In this document: piece after piece, positions 6,435 to 16,132 of the stretch | How positions within the stretch are numbered: position 1 is the first letter of the stretch | How the letters are laid out: every line of letters begins with the position of its first letter | Source of the DNA: an uncultured Prevotellaceae bacterium | Lineage (GTDB): Bacteria > Bacteroidota > Bacteroidia > Bacteroidales > Bacteroidaceae | Assembly: GCA_946406435.1 (NCBI GenBank) | Contig: CAMJKP010000003.1 | Span: 1-64,000 of the forward strand | DNA: 64,000 nt | Direction: 5' to 3' | Program-made: the position numbers and the translations under genes | Notes under the pieces: generated by a model | Told to the model about the DNA's origin: nothing | The model's input: the letters and a program-made list of their open reading frames with translations, nothing else | Database searches by the model: none

Positions 6435-9410
6435 TTACTCGCTGAGCAACACCACCCCTATCTGCTTCATGCCATCCATCATGATCTTGAGGGGCTTTGG
6501 GAAGCGGACATGGCGCACGTATTTTGTCTCTTCAACCGCAGGCATAGCATCGAGAATCTCCTTGCGGAAGATGCCCTCACCGCGATATTGATTGATGGTG
6601 AAATAACCTACACCGAGGGAGGTGAGGTTCTGGAAGAAGTGAGTGCCCTGACTCGGGTCTACACGGTAGTTGTCCAAGCCGACCTCTACTATCAGTTTTG
6701 AAGCAGAGATATGAGGCCACTTGACAGGTACGCCGAGCCAGAAATCACTTGAGCCCCAGCGACCTGGACCTGCAAGGATGTAGTTCTCGCCACGGGCAAG
6801 GAATCCTCGGTTGATACGCTCGATATCATCAGCCACATAGGGGTTGTTTGAGGCTGTGAAGTTCTCGTCGGTCTTTACATAGACCACATCCTGCACATCC
6901 TCTGATACACCATGACCGAGAGAGGAATTGGTGCGGATGAGACACTCATCGTCGGAATATCTGGTGAGGTCTTCGCTGAGTTCCTGTTTGCTATCAACAA
7001 TCGGACGAATCTGAAGGAGATAGAAATCCACGGTCTTGTCGCCTTTGATATTCGCGGCAAACTCAATCTCGACAGGACGACGCATAGCCTCAGAGCCGAA
7101 CTTCATAGCCATCTGCATTAGTTCAGGGATAGGTGCAGCACCATTCTGAAGCACTCCTGCGAAGGAAATGAGTTTTCGTCCCTCATCGTATTGACCGTCA
7201 CGGATGACGTTGTCGTAAGGGTCGAAGGTTGAGACGATATGACGCATAGAGCCGTCGTTATAATCCGCTTCCTTCACCCTCACACGCTTGATATTGAAGC
7301 CATCGTCAACCTTGAAATCCTCGTCGCCCTCGCTCATATCAAGCGCATAGAATATGGTCTGCGTCTCTTTCAACGCAATCTCCATCTCGCTCATCTGTAG
7401 AACCTGCTTAGGATGATAAGGGCACACGCGGAGGGTTCTGCCACCATCCACGATATACTTGCCCAAGCCCATAGCAAGGGATGCAATGCCCTCCTCGGAG
7501 GTCTCGTCGCCAATGGGATAGTAATTGAGCGAACGGAGCACACCCGACATGTTAGGGTAGTAAAGAGTCTCGCCATTGCAACTGTGAGGCATACCCACAA
7601 CCTCCTGAAGCACCACCGCCATTTTCTCCTGGTCGATGACGTTGGAGGTAGCGGTCATATAGGCCTTTGAATCCCTATAATAGACAGAGGCATACACGCT
7701 CTTGATAGCCTTTGCGAGCATTGAGAGCATCACTTCGTGGTCCTTTATGTAAGGAATCATATAGGTGCTATAGACGCCTGCGAAAGGCTGATAATGGCTA
7801 TCCTCAAGAAGTGAAGACGAACGGATGGCTAACGGACGCTTGGTGGCACGTATGAACGTCTCACAGTCGCGACGCATATCCTCAGGGAACTGAGCCTTCA
7901 GGAATGCCTCAAGAATCTCCTCGTCAGAGGCATCGCTAAGCGCAATAGGATAAAGGTCGTTCTCTTCCATGAACCTGTCGAAGATGTCGGTACAAAGCAC
8001 CACGGTCATCGGAATTGACACCTTAACACCTTCAAACTGGTCGAACTCCACTTTGCTCTTTATAACATTATCGAGGAAAGCCAAACCACGTCCCTTACCT
8101 CCGAGAGAGCCTTCGCCGATACGCGCAAAGTGACTATAGGAGTCGAACTTCAGTCTATCGAAAACAGCCACCGTACCGATATTCTTCATGTGACGATACT
8201 GTACGATAGCATCGAAAATAATCTGACGATGAGCATCCACATCCTGCAACTTATGCCACGTGATATGCTTTAGGAAAGCAGAAACTGGGAATATGGCGCG
8301 GGCAGAGAGCCAGCGAGATACATGATTTCGCGAAACGTGATAGAGCATAGATTCACGAGGGATGCTGAACACATGATCCTGCAATTCCTTCAACGAGCGC
8401 ACACGCTGGACAACCTCATGCGTCTTCGGGTCACGGAAAAGGAAATCACCGAATCCCATGTGCTCCTCCATTGCCTTACGCAAATCCACGCTTATCTTCT
8501 TCGAGTTCTTGTCGATGAACATATAGCCTTTCTCCCTTGAAATAGCCTCATTCTCAGGCTCTGCACTCTCCATAATAAGAGGTACATATTCGTCCTGACT
8601 GCGGATGTAATCGAGCAGTTTGAAGCCTGCATCAGCCACTTTCTCGCTCTCACCGTTGAGTTGAGTGTAGCCCGTGATAGGGAAACGGCAGTCGGAAATC
8701 ACGCCAAGCATGTTCTCCTTGTACTTGTCGTAAATCCTCACCGCCTCGGTATAGTTACGGGCAAGAACCACCTTCGGTCTGCCTCGCATACGAAGGGCAG
8801 CGGCATGAGGGTTGAGAGCCTCGGTTGCAAAACGCTGGCTCTGCATGAGGATGAAGTTGTAGAGATGCGGGAGGAGCGATGAATAGAAACGAATACTATC
8901 CTCAACGAAGAGGATGACCTGAACGCCCTCGTTTACATCGTGCTCAAGGTTCATACTGTCCTCGATAATCTTGATGATAGAGAGGATGAGGTTGGTGTTT
9001 CCTAACCAACAGAACACGAAATCGAACATTGAAAGGTCCTCGTTCTGCATTCGTCGGGTGATACCGTGACTGAACGGTGTGAGCACCACGCAAGGCATAT
9101 GAGGGAAGTCGGCCTTCACCGCGCGAGCCACGTCAAAAGCACCATTGTCCAAGTTACCAGGCATACAGATGACGAGGTTCACGTCAACAGACGTGAGCAC
9201 GGCACGAGCCTCCTCCGTTGTACTCACCTGAGTAAACGTAGGTGGGTAGCGAAGACCTAGTTCGGTGTATTCGTTGAAGAGTTTCTCATCTATACGACCG
9301 TCGTCTTCGAGCATGAAGGCGTCGTAAGGATTAGCAATGATAAGCACACGGTAGATGCGTTTGTTCATCAGATTGAGAAACGTGACGTCGCGTAGTGGAG
9401 TAGAATTCAT
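6435..9410 (-). CDS. PEP/pyruvate-binding (PPDK_N ATP-grasp) protein with N-terminal receiver-like domains
   Basis: 'GSLGGKGRGLAFLDNVI' and 'RSSSLLEDSHYQPFAGVYSTYM'; N-terminal 'YRVLIIANPYDAFMLEDD' and 'VQVILFVEDSIRFYSSLLP'. Track start at 9503 is in a repeat; likely start MNSTPLRD at 9410. Confidence 0.85.
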   Translation of the reverse strand: MNSTPLRDVTFLNLMNKRIYRVLIIANPYDAFMLEDDGRIDEKLFNEYTELGLRYPPTFTQVSTTEEARAVLTSVDVNLVICMPGNLDNGAFDVARAVKADFPHMPCVVLTPFSHGITRRMQNEDLSMFDFVFCWLGNTNLILSIIKIIEDSMNLEHDVNEGVQVILFVEDSIRFYSSLLPHLYNFILMQSQRFATEALNPHAAALRMRGRPKVVLARNYTEAVRIYDKYKENMLGVISDCRFPITGYTQLNGESEKVADAGFKLLDYIRSQDEYVPLIMESAEPENEAISREKGYMFIDKNSKKISVDLRKAMEEHMGFGDFLFRDPKTHEVVQRVRSLKELQDHVFSIPRESMLYHVSRNHVSRWLSARAIFPVSAFLKHITWHKLQDVDAHRQIIFDAIVQYRHMKNIGTVAVFDRLKFDSYSHFARIGEGSLGGKGRGLAFLDNVIKSKVEFDQFEGVKVSIPMTVVLCTDIFDRFMEENDLYPIALSDASDEEILEAFLKAQFPEDMRRDCETFIRATKRPLAIRSSSLLEDSHYQPFAGVYSTYMIPYIKDHEVMLSMLAKAIKSVYASVYYRDSKAYMTATSNVIDQEKMAVVLQEVVGMPHSCNGETLYYPNMSGVLRSLNYYPIGDETSEEGIASLAMGLGKYIVDGGRTLRVCPYHPKQVLQMSEMEIALKETQTIFYALDMSEGDEDFKVDDGFNIKRVRVKEADYNDGSMRHIVSTFDPYDNVIRDGQYDEGRKLISFAGVLQNGAAPIPELMQMAMKFGSEAMRRPVEIEFAANIKGDKTVDFYLLQIRPIVDSKQELSEDLTRYSDDECLIRTNSSLGHGVSEDVQDVVYVKTDENFTASNNPYVADDIERINRGFLARGENYILAGPGRWGSSDFWLGVPVKWPHISASKLIVEVGLDNYRVDPSQGTHFFQNLTSLGVGYFTINQYRGEGIFRKEILDAMPAVEETKYVRHVRFPKPLKIMMDGMKQIGVVLLSE

Positions 9411-9418
9411 ATTTAAAG

Positions 9419-9605
9419 AGACCCCCCTCCTTCTCCCCCGAGGGGGAGGGGCTTTTAGATAGTATAATTGTATCAAAGAGTTCCCCTTGGGGGGTAGGGG
9501 CATCTTTTAATCTTTTGGTTATTTAGTCCTTTAACTTCTCAGTCCCCCATTAAGGGGATTTAGAGGGTCTAAAAAAAGACTCCCCCTTGCTTCAAGGAGG
9601 AATCT
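9419..9605. repeat. Intergenic G/C-run hairpin-rich repeat region
   Basis: ctcccccgagggggag, ttccccttggggggtagggg, agtcccccattaaggggatttagaggg, actcccccttgcttcaaggagg. Confidence 0.6.
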
Positions 9606-9790
9606 TCTTCGTTGCATTTCCCTTGAGATTATTGGTTGTTTACGTTTGCTTTCTGTCCATTGTGCATAGCATAATCATAGTTAATCAACGTGCAACCGAT
9701 GACTATGCACTATGAATTATGAACTATGAACTGAATCAAGTGCAAAGATAACAAAAAATAATCAGAATGCAATATTATTTTACAGTTTTT

Positions 9791-10570
9791 TTAATTCTCA
9801 ACCTTCGTCTTGCTCGTTGCGACCTGAATAGACAAGGGTTCGCCTTGCGTTCTGCCGTCAAGAGACACGGAAACCTCGAAACTCACGTTGCCGTCCTTCA
9901 GACTTCCGTCAGCCACCACCATAGCCGTGTAGCGGAGGGTCTGACCAGGGAGGATGTTCTCGATATGAGCGGAAGGAGAAATGAGAATATGGCTGTTGCC
10001 TGTGCACTCCACAACCGCAGGAATCACGTCGTACTGCATCTGAGAGGTTATGTTCTTTATCTCGAAAGAGACCTTTCCCACCTCTGAGCGCTGTAGGATT
10101 CCATCGCCATTGGCATCAGTGAAACGCACGTTCTTCAGTTCAAATACTGCGGAACTTGACTCTGCCACGCTTGATTCGAACTCTATGCGGTCATCACCCG
10201 AATTTGTTGAGTCGAAACCGCTGTCATAGTCCTCTTCTGTTTCGCTCTTGGCATGACCACGATGCTTCTGACCACGATGGCGCGCTATTCGCTCATGACG
10301 GCGTTCTGCACGCTCACGACGAGCCTCCTCGTATGCCTCAATGCGTCGTTCCTCCTCTTCTGCACCATTCTGAGCACCGATGACAGCACCTGTAGCCATA
10401 CCAACCACCGTACCGACATCGTGACCGTAATGACCACCGATGATACCGCCAATGGCAGAACCAAACCATCCGCCAAGCATAGCACCGTTGAAAGCACCTT
10501 CTCCTGCAGTTGAACCACAAGAGCTCAGCAACAATACGCTACAAGCACCTATAATGATTGACTTTCTCAT
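9791..10570 (-). CDS. Glycine-zipper-containing lipoprotein
   Basis: MRKSIIIGACSVLLLSSCGS lipobox; GAMLGGWFGSAIGGIIGGHYGHDVGTVVGMATGAVIG glycine zipper. Confidence 0.75.
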   Translation of the reverse strand: MRKSIIIGACSVLLLSSCGSTAGEGAFNGAMLGGWFGSAIGGIIGGHYGHDVGTVVGMATGAVIGAQNGAEEEERRIEAYEEARRERAERRHERIARHRGQKHRGHAKSETEEDYDSGFDSTNSGDDRIEFESSVAESSSAVFELKNVRFTDANGDGILQRSEVGKVSFEIKNITSQMQYDVIPAVVECTGNSHILISPSAHIENILPGQTLRYTAMVVADGSLKDGNVSFEVSVSLDGRTQGEPLSIQVATSKTKVEN

Positions 10571-10909
10571 ATACTTGAAAATTACATACCTTTTACGTTC
10601 TGCGTACAAAATTACACATTATTTCAAAGATACACAAATATATAATCCCGAAAGCCGAATAGGGAAATCCCTATAATTATCCTTTTCTGTTTTTGAAAAA
10701 AATATTTATTGAAATTTTCAGTCCTCTTAATGAGGCCTATGGTTATATTGCAAACACATATCTCGCAAGCCTCGTACCTCGACTTTCGGATAATGTCTTT
10801 ACAATAAACCCATCCCCTATCGGGGATTTTGACAATTCCAATAAATGGAAAATGTTCTCCAATGGAACTAAAATTGCCAATGCGGCATAAAATAAATATC
10901 GTACAAATA

Positions 10910-11359
10910 TCAAAATGCGTGAATACTCATATTCTTTCTGTCAAAATAATATCGCTCAACCTGAGCCTTCGGCCATGTACCAAAGTTCACGAGTAAAGCA
11001 ATAGGGAATTGTGTAGCCCTAAGATAGCCGAATGTCTGATATTGCTCTTTTTCCGTAATCTTGGGAATAGATTTGCACTCAATAATGACATTTCCCTTCT
11101 CCAAAGGTATCATCAAGTCCATTTTGACAAAAGACTGCAACATCTCGCCTTCAAATTCAATGTGGTGCTGATACTCTTTAACCGTACTTTCAAATCCCGA
11201 GTTATTCAATTTCTTGTACAAAGCCTCCTGATAAACATACTCAGGAAGTCCAGGACCAAGAGCATCATGAACCTTGTGCATACACCCGATTATGGGATAG
11301 CAATAATCAACAAGTCGCTTGCGAAGCGCATCTTCAATTGTTTTTCTTGATATTTCCAT
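10910..11359 (-). CDS. GxxExxY family protein
   Basis: 149 aa with 'GPGLPEYVYQEAL' and downstream 'IIECKSI'. Confidence 0.9.
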   Translation of the reverse strand: MEISRKTIEDALRKRLVDYCYPIIGCMHKVHDALGPGLPEYVYQEALYKKLNNSGFESTVKEYQHHIEFEGEMLQSFVKMDLMIPLEKGNVIIECKSIPKITEKEQYQTFGYLRATQFPIALLVNFGTWPKAQVERYYFDRKNMSIHAF

Positions 11360-11633
11360 GAAATATTAAATTATAGTTTCACTTTATGACTCTTATAGAG
11401 TTAACGGCTATTCACCACATTTATTTTATGTCATATTGGCAATTTTAGACCTATTGAAGGTCATTTTCCTTTTGAATATGATTAAGCCACGCAGTGGTTG
11501 GTGAAGGAAAAAGGTATTTATCAGAAAGCCGAAGAATGAGGCTTGCAAGGAAATGCCTTTGCATCTGCACCAAAGGATTCTGCAAGAAGACTCATCATTT
11601 TCAAATATTTTCTTCTTAAGTATAGAGGGAAAA

Positions 11634-12755
11634 CTATTTAACTCTCTTCACACTTCCGTTCTTCTTGAACTGCAAGATACAGTTATGCAGGCAATGGTTA
11701 ACGTGGTCAAAAATGAATGCTGGATCAAAGGCACGTCCTGCAATACGGGTTTCGAAATGCAGATGCTCAGTAGTGGCACGACCAGTACGGCCTGTAGTGG
11801 CAATCACATCACCCGCCTTCACCTTGTCACCAACGTTCACAAAGTTCTTGCTGTTGTGAGAATAACGAGTCTCAAGTCCGTTAGCATGACGCACGGTAAT
11901 ACATTTTCCGTAGCCAGAGAACACACCCGACTGCACTACAAGGCCGTCAAACGCGGCATAGACATCCTTATTCGGAGCATTCTTTATATCCACACCCGAA
12001 TGACGACGACGACCTCCAAAGTTGCTTATCACATGAGAGTCCTTCAGAGGATAATGCCATGAAGTTATGGCAGAAAGGTCAAGACGATACACAGAGTTGC
12101 CTCCGAAAGGGTCATTAGTATCCAGACTCATTCCCTCGGGCTCCTTTTTCTTGCGCTCCTTACGGGTAGTAGAAACATCGATGCCCTTATCCACCTTCTT
12201 GAACGTTACCAACTGACGATGAAGAGCATGTGCATCCACATCGAGTATAGTTTCGGGATTAATCCTACAGCCGTTCACCATTATGCCAAACTGAAGGCTT
12301 CCGCGACCGTTCTCATTACCAACAATGGCGATGGTCTCACCAGCCTTGACACGTTGCCCGACATTTACAAGGTTCTGTGCATTACGTCCATAGACAGTTT
12401 CCAAGCCATTGTCATGACGCAACACGACGACATTGCCCATGTTCGGTGTATGACGTGATAATCTAACCACTCCACCAAACATAGCCTTTACTGCATCCCC
12501 CTTGCTTGTCTCTATGATTATGTCAGAATGAGTTTTTTCAGCAATCTTTCCCACAGGAAGAGGGAAAGAATATTCATCCTTTGCCACTTGGGTGAAATCC
12601 ACCTGAAAGGCATTGGAATGAGAAAAAAGTCCAGGAGTCTCAACGTTTATCTGCTGTTGCTCCACATGCGTGAACTCATCCTTCGCAGAGATAGTCAGAC
12701 AGAGCAAAAAGATACTTGCTATTACTGTAATCTTAAATGTACGATCTAGGCTCAT
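11634..12755 (-). CDS. Secreted protein with two M23/LytM-like domains
   Basis: C-terminal 'RRRHSGVDIKN...HLHFE' intact; N-terminal copy degenerate. Track ORF extends to 13109 antisense to kdsD; likely start MSLDRTFK at 12755. Confidence 0.85.
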   Translation of the reverse strand: MSLDRTFKITVIASIFLLCLTISAKDEFTHVEQQQINVETPGLFSHSNAFQVDFTQVAKDEYSFPLPVGKIAEKTHSDIIIETSKGDAVKAMFGGVVRLSRHTPNMGNVVVLRHDNGLETVYGRNAQNLVNVGQRVKAGETIAIVGNENGRGSLQFGIMVNGCRINPETILDVDAHALHRQLVTFKKVDKGIDVSTTRKERKKKEPEGMSLDTNDPFGGNSVYRLDLSAITSWHYPLKDSHVISNFGGRRRHSGVDIKNAPNKDVYAAFDGLVVQSGVFSGYGKCITVRHANGLETRYSHNSKNFVNVGDKVKAGDVIATTGRTGRATTEHLHFETRIAGRAFDPAFIFDHVNHCLHNCILQFKKNGSVKRVK

Positions 12756-12776
12756 GTTTGCAAAATTATAAAAAAA

Positions 12777-12808
12777 TTTGGAGATAACAAAAAAACTTGC
12801 TACCTTTG
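12777..12808 (+). promoter_or_regulatory. Bacteroidetes promoter TTTG-N20-TACCTTTG for kdsD
   Basis: TTTG 12777-12780, TACCTTTG 12801-12808. Confidence 0.8.
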
Positions 12809-12872
12809 CACATGATTTAAAATGATTTAAATTAATATAACAATAAGTTTTGCAAACCCTACTTAACCTATA

Positions 12873-13823
12873 ATGGATATTAAGGAATTTGCCATAAAAT
12901 GCTTCAAAGACGAGGCTCAAGCCATATTGAACCTCATTCCATTGCTTGACGACGGCTTTCATAAAGCGGTGGAAATGATATACAACTGTAAAGGAAAACT
13001 CATCGTCACAGGCGTTGGCAAGAGCGGTCACGTGGGAGAGAAAATCGCCTCCACACTCGCCTCTCTTGGCACTCCTTCTTTCTTCCTGAATCCGCTCGAT
13101 GCCTATCATGGAGACCTCGGAATGATAGACGAAAACGATGTGGTGATGGCAATATCATATTCAGGATTCACCGACGAACTCCTCCGCTTCATACCGCTTC
13201 TTATTGAGCGTAAGGTGCCAATCATCGGCATTACGGGAAATCCCGACTCACTCCTTGCACAATACTCTATCTGCCACCTCAACATTGCCGTTGACCACGA
13301 GGCAGACCCTCTGAACCTTGCACCTACCTCTTCAACCACCACGACAATGGTTATGGGTGATGCACTTGCCTGTGCTCTAGTTCACATGCGAAACTTCAAG
13401 CCTAACGATTTTGCACTCTTCCACCCAGGCGGTTCACTTGGCAAGCGACTGCTCACAACAGCCGAGGATGTGATGTTCAAGGACAATCTGCCTATAGTTC
13501 CTGCTGATATGCGACTTGGCGAGGCTATCATTGAGGTGAGCCGAGGAAAACTCGGAATGGGCGTATCACTTGACGAGGAAGGACGTATCATCGGACTCAT
13601 TACCGACGGTGACCTCCGACGCGCCACAGAGCGTTGGCAGGAACAGTTCTTCAATCATAAGGTCAGCGACATTATGACCACCTCACCGAAGATCGTGCTA
13701 CCAACGACAAAGATTACCGCAGTTCAGGCAGTAATGCAGAAATACAAGGTTCACAGCGTGCTCGTAGCCGACAAGCAGAAGCATCTGCTCGGCATCGTTG
13801 ACCACTATGGATGTATGCTATAA
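12873..13823 (+). CDS. kdsD: Arabinose-5-phosphate isomerase (SIS + CBS domains)
   Basis: 'IVTGVGKSGHVGEKIASTLASLGTPSFFLNPLDAYHGDLGMI', 'HPGGSLGKRL', CBS pair. Confidence 0.93.
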   Translation: MDIKEFAIKCFKDEAQAILNLIPLLDDGFHKAVEMIYNCKGKLIVTGVGKSGHVGEKIASTLASLGTPSFFLNPLDAYHGDLGMIDENDVVMAISYSGFTDELLRFIPLLIERKVPIIGITGNPDSLLAQYSICHLNIAVDHEADPLNLAPTSSTTTTMVMGDALACALVHMRNFKPNDFALFHPGGSLGKRLLTTAEDVMFKDNLPIVPADMRLGEAIIEVSRGKLGMGVSLDEEGRIIGLITDGDLRRATERWQEQFFNHKVSDIMTTSPKIVLPTTKITAVQAVMQKYKVHSVLVADKQKHLLGIVDHYGCML

Positions 13824-14681
13824 ATGGAATATCAATTTTCAGAAGAAGACAAGAAACGTTGGAATGACATCCTTATGGGATGCCTTCATAAGTTCGAAGA
13901 AATATGCGAGGCACATCAACTCACATACTTCTGCGTAGGAGGTACTGTTATTGGTGCCGTGCGTCATGGTGGTATGATTCCGTGGGATGATGACATAGAC
14001 GTCGCTATGCCACGCCCCGACTACGACCGTTTCCTCAATCTCTGCAAGACAATAGACCTCGGTCACTACGAACTTGCCACGCCTGAAATGAAAGGCTATC
14101 CGTTCTTCTTCTCAAAGTTCTGCGACAAGGACACCTCACTCATCGAGATTGAAAACGTGCCTTGTCTCTACGGCATCTTTATCGACATCTTCCCAATAGA
14201 CGGCACATCATCCGACAAGGCAGAGGCAACTCAGATGATGAAGAACTTCAAGCGTATATCAAACAAAATTGATGCGACAATAGCGCATCTCACATTTGGG
14301 GAATATCTCAGCCTATTGTTCCAACCAAAGCAATGGGGACGCATGGCATTCCAGACAGCCGCCTTCCTCTTCGGAAGAGAGACTATCCGCAAGCGACTTA
14401 TAAACAAACTCAACGCTATTGCGACCTCACACGATTTCAACTCTTCACAATACATTGCCAACTACGGAGGCGCATGGGCAGAAAAGGAGATTCATCCAAA
14501 GGAATGGATTCTTCCCCTAACAAAGAAACATTTTGAAGATACCGAGGTCTATATTCCAGGAAACTATCACGAATATCTCACACAGATGTACGGTGACTAT
14601 ATGCAACTGCCTCCCGAAGAAAAGCGCATAAGCCACCATAACCACGCTTTCGTGGATTTATATAAGAGAGTTGAAAAGTAA
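13824..14681 (+). CDS. LicD family phosphotransferase
   Basis: 'GTVIGAVRHGGMIPWDDDIDVAMPRPDYDRF'; starts directly after the kdsD stop. Confidence 0.92.
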   Translation: MEYQFSEEDKKRWNDILMGCLHKFEEICEAHQLTYFCVGGTVIGAVRHGGMIPWDDDIDVAMPRPDYDRFLNLCKTIDLGHYELATPEMKGYPFFFSKFCDKDTSLIEIENVPCLYGIFIDIFPIDGTSSDKAEATQMMKNFKRISNKIDATIAHLTFGEYLSLLFQPKQWGRMAFQTAAFLFGRETIRKRLINKLNAIATSHDFNSSQYIANYGGAWAEKEIHPKEWILPLTKKHFEDTEVYIPGNYHEYLTQMYGDYMQLPPEEKRISHHNHAFVDLYKRVEK

Positions 14682-14689
14682 AAGGCTTG

Positions 14690-16126
14690 TTACTGTTTGT
14701 GCTTTATTTTCTTCAACACAAACTCCTCGCACTCAGCAAGTATCTGTACCTTACAGAGTTTCATCACCGCATAGTAGATGGCTGCGGCAATAATGCACCT
14801 GACGAGAAGAAGAAGATAGATATTGGTTATCGTTATGGTGGCGTAATAGGTGATTGCCATCGTAACAGCAGCAACAAGCGTGAATGGCGCAATATCCTTA
14901 AATACATTCCACCAACTATAGCCTATGAGTCTTCCTGTAAAGAGATGCCAAGGCAATAGCCATAGTATCATCATGGCAGAATAGGCTGATACCATCACAA
15001 ACATTCCATAGTCCGAGAACGCATATACAACTGCTATTTGGAGTAATATCTGACCGATATTGAGCCACATATAGATATCACTACGTCCATGACTTATTGC
15101 AAGATTCTGGTACATGGTATGAATCGGCATGAATGCACCTGAGATACAGAGCACCTGCAATAGCGGAACACATTCAAGCCACTCTTCCTTGATTGTAATC
15201 AGAATAAACTCCCTACCTACAAGAGCGAATCCGAACATCAACGGCATGGAAAGGAAACAGGTGAAGCGGAGCATCTTACGAAAGGCATCACGTCTCTCAT
15301 CTTCTACCAAGACAGGCTGTGCTATCTGTCCAATGGTATTGGACACAAGCGAATATGCCATAGTGTTCCACTTGAATGCCTGAGTATAACTTCCTACCTG
15401 ATGAAGGGGGAACCAACGTGCGAATATAGGCGTAAGGATATTGGCAGAAAGTGTATTGAGTATCTTGGTGACAAGAATCTTGACAGCGAATGGTGCCATA
15501 AGGCGTACAGGTCCGAAATCGAGTGAAAGACGTGGGCGCCAGTCACGCACATAGTAGTAACGTCCGAGGTTCACGACTATCATATATGTCACCTGTTGCC
15601 AAGCGAGCGACCAATATGCAAAGCCTAGAAGGGCAAGCGTGATACCCACCGCGCCCGAGATAATGAGTGCAAGCGCACCTATGACGGCAATCTCACGATT
15701 CATCATGTTCTTTGCCATATAACCACCATGGGCTATTCCGAGCGATGAGATGAAGAAGGTGAGGAACACCACGCGCGACACAGAAACAAGGCATGGCTGA
15801 TGGAAGTATTCGGCTATGAATGGTGCACAGAAAAAGAGTACGGCATACATCAGTACCGACATACAGACATTGAACGAGAACACCGAGTTATAGTCGCGTG
15901 CCGTAGGTCGTTTTATATTGATAAGTCCCTGAGTAAAGCCCGCACTCTGAAGGTCGGCAGCAATGGCGGTAAAGATGGTAAGAATACCAATGATGCCGTA
16001 GTCATCCTTGGTCAGATGACGAGCAAGGATGATACCTATTATGAGATTCAGTATCTGGGTAGTTCCGCTGTTGAGCGCTCCCCAGAACAGGCCTTTCGCC
16101 GTTTTTTGTTTTAGAGATTCAGGCAC
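14690..16126 (-). CDS. Polysaccharide flippase (Wzx-like)
   Basis: 478-aa polytopic protein, 'KQKTAKGLFWGALNSGTTQILNLIIGIILARHLTKDDYGIIGI'. Confidence 0.9.
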   Translation of the reverse strand: MPESLKQKTAKGLFWGALNSGTTQILNLIIGIILARHLTKDDYGIIGILTIFTAIAADLQSAGFTQGLINIKRPTARDYNSVFSFNVCMSVLMYAVLFFCAPFIAEYFHQPCLVSVSRVVFLTFFISSLGIAHGGYMAKNMMNREIAVIGALALIISGAVGITLALLGFAYWSLAWQQVTYMIVVNLGRYYYVRDWRPRLSLDFGPVRLMAPFAVKILVTKILNTLSANILTPIFARWFPLHQVGSYTQAFKWNTMAYSLVSNTIGQIAQPVLVEDERRDAFRKMLRFTCFLSMPLMFGFALVGREFILITIKEEWLECVPLLQVLCISGAFMPIHTMYQNLAISHGRSDIYMWLNIGQILLQIAVVYAFSDYGMFVMVSAYSAMMILWLLPWHLFTGRLIGYSWWNVFKDIAPFTLVAAVTMAITYYATITITNIYLLLLVRCIIAAAIYYAVMKLCKVQILAECEEFVLKKIKHKQ

Positions 16127-16132
16127 TTATTC

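Noticed and set aside
9411-9503. N-terminal extension of the PPDK_N-like ORF (MPLPPKGNSLIQLYYLKAPPPRGRRRGVSL)
   Set aside because: Translated G/C-run intergenic repeat rather than real protein.
12756-13109. N-terminal extension of the 491-aa minus ORF
   Set aside because: Overlaps kdsD antisense and its promoter; signal peptide starts at MSLDRTFK (12755).
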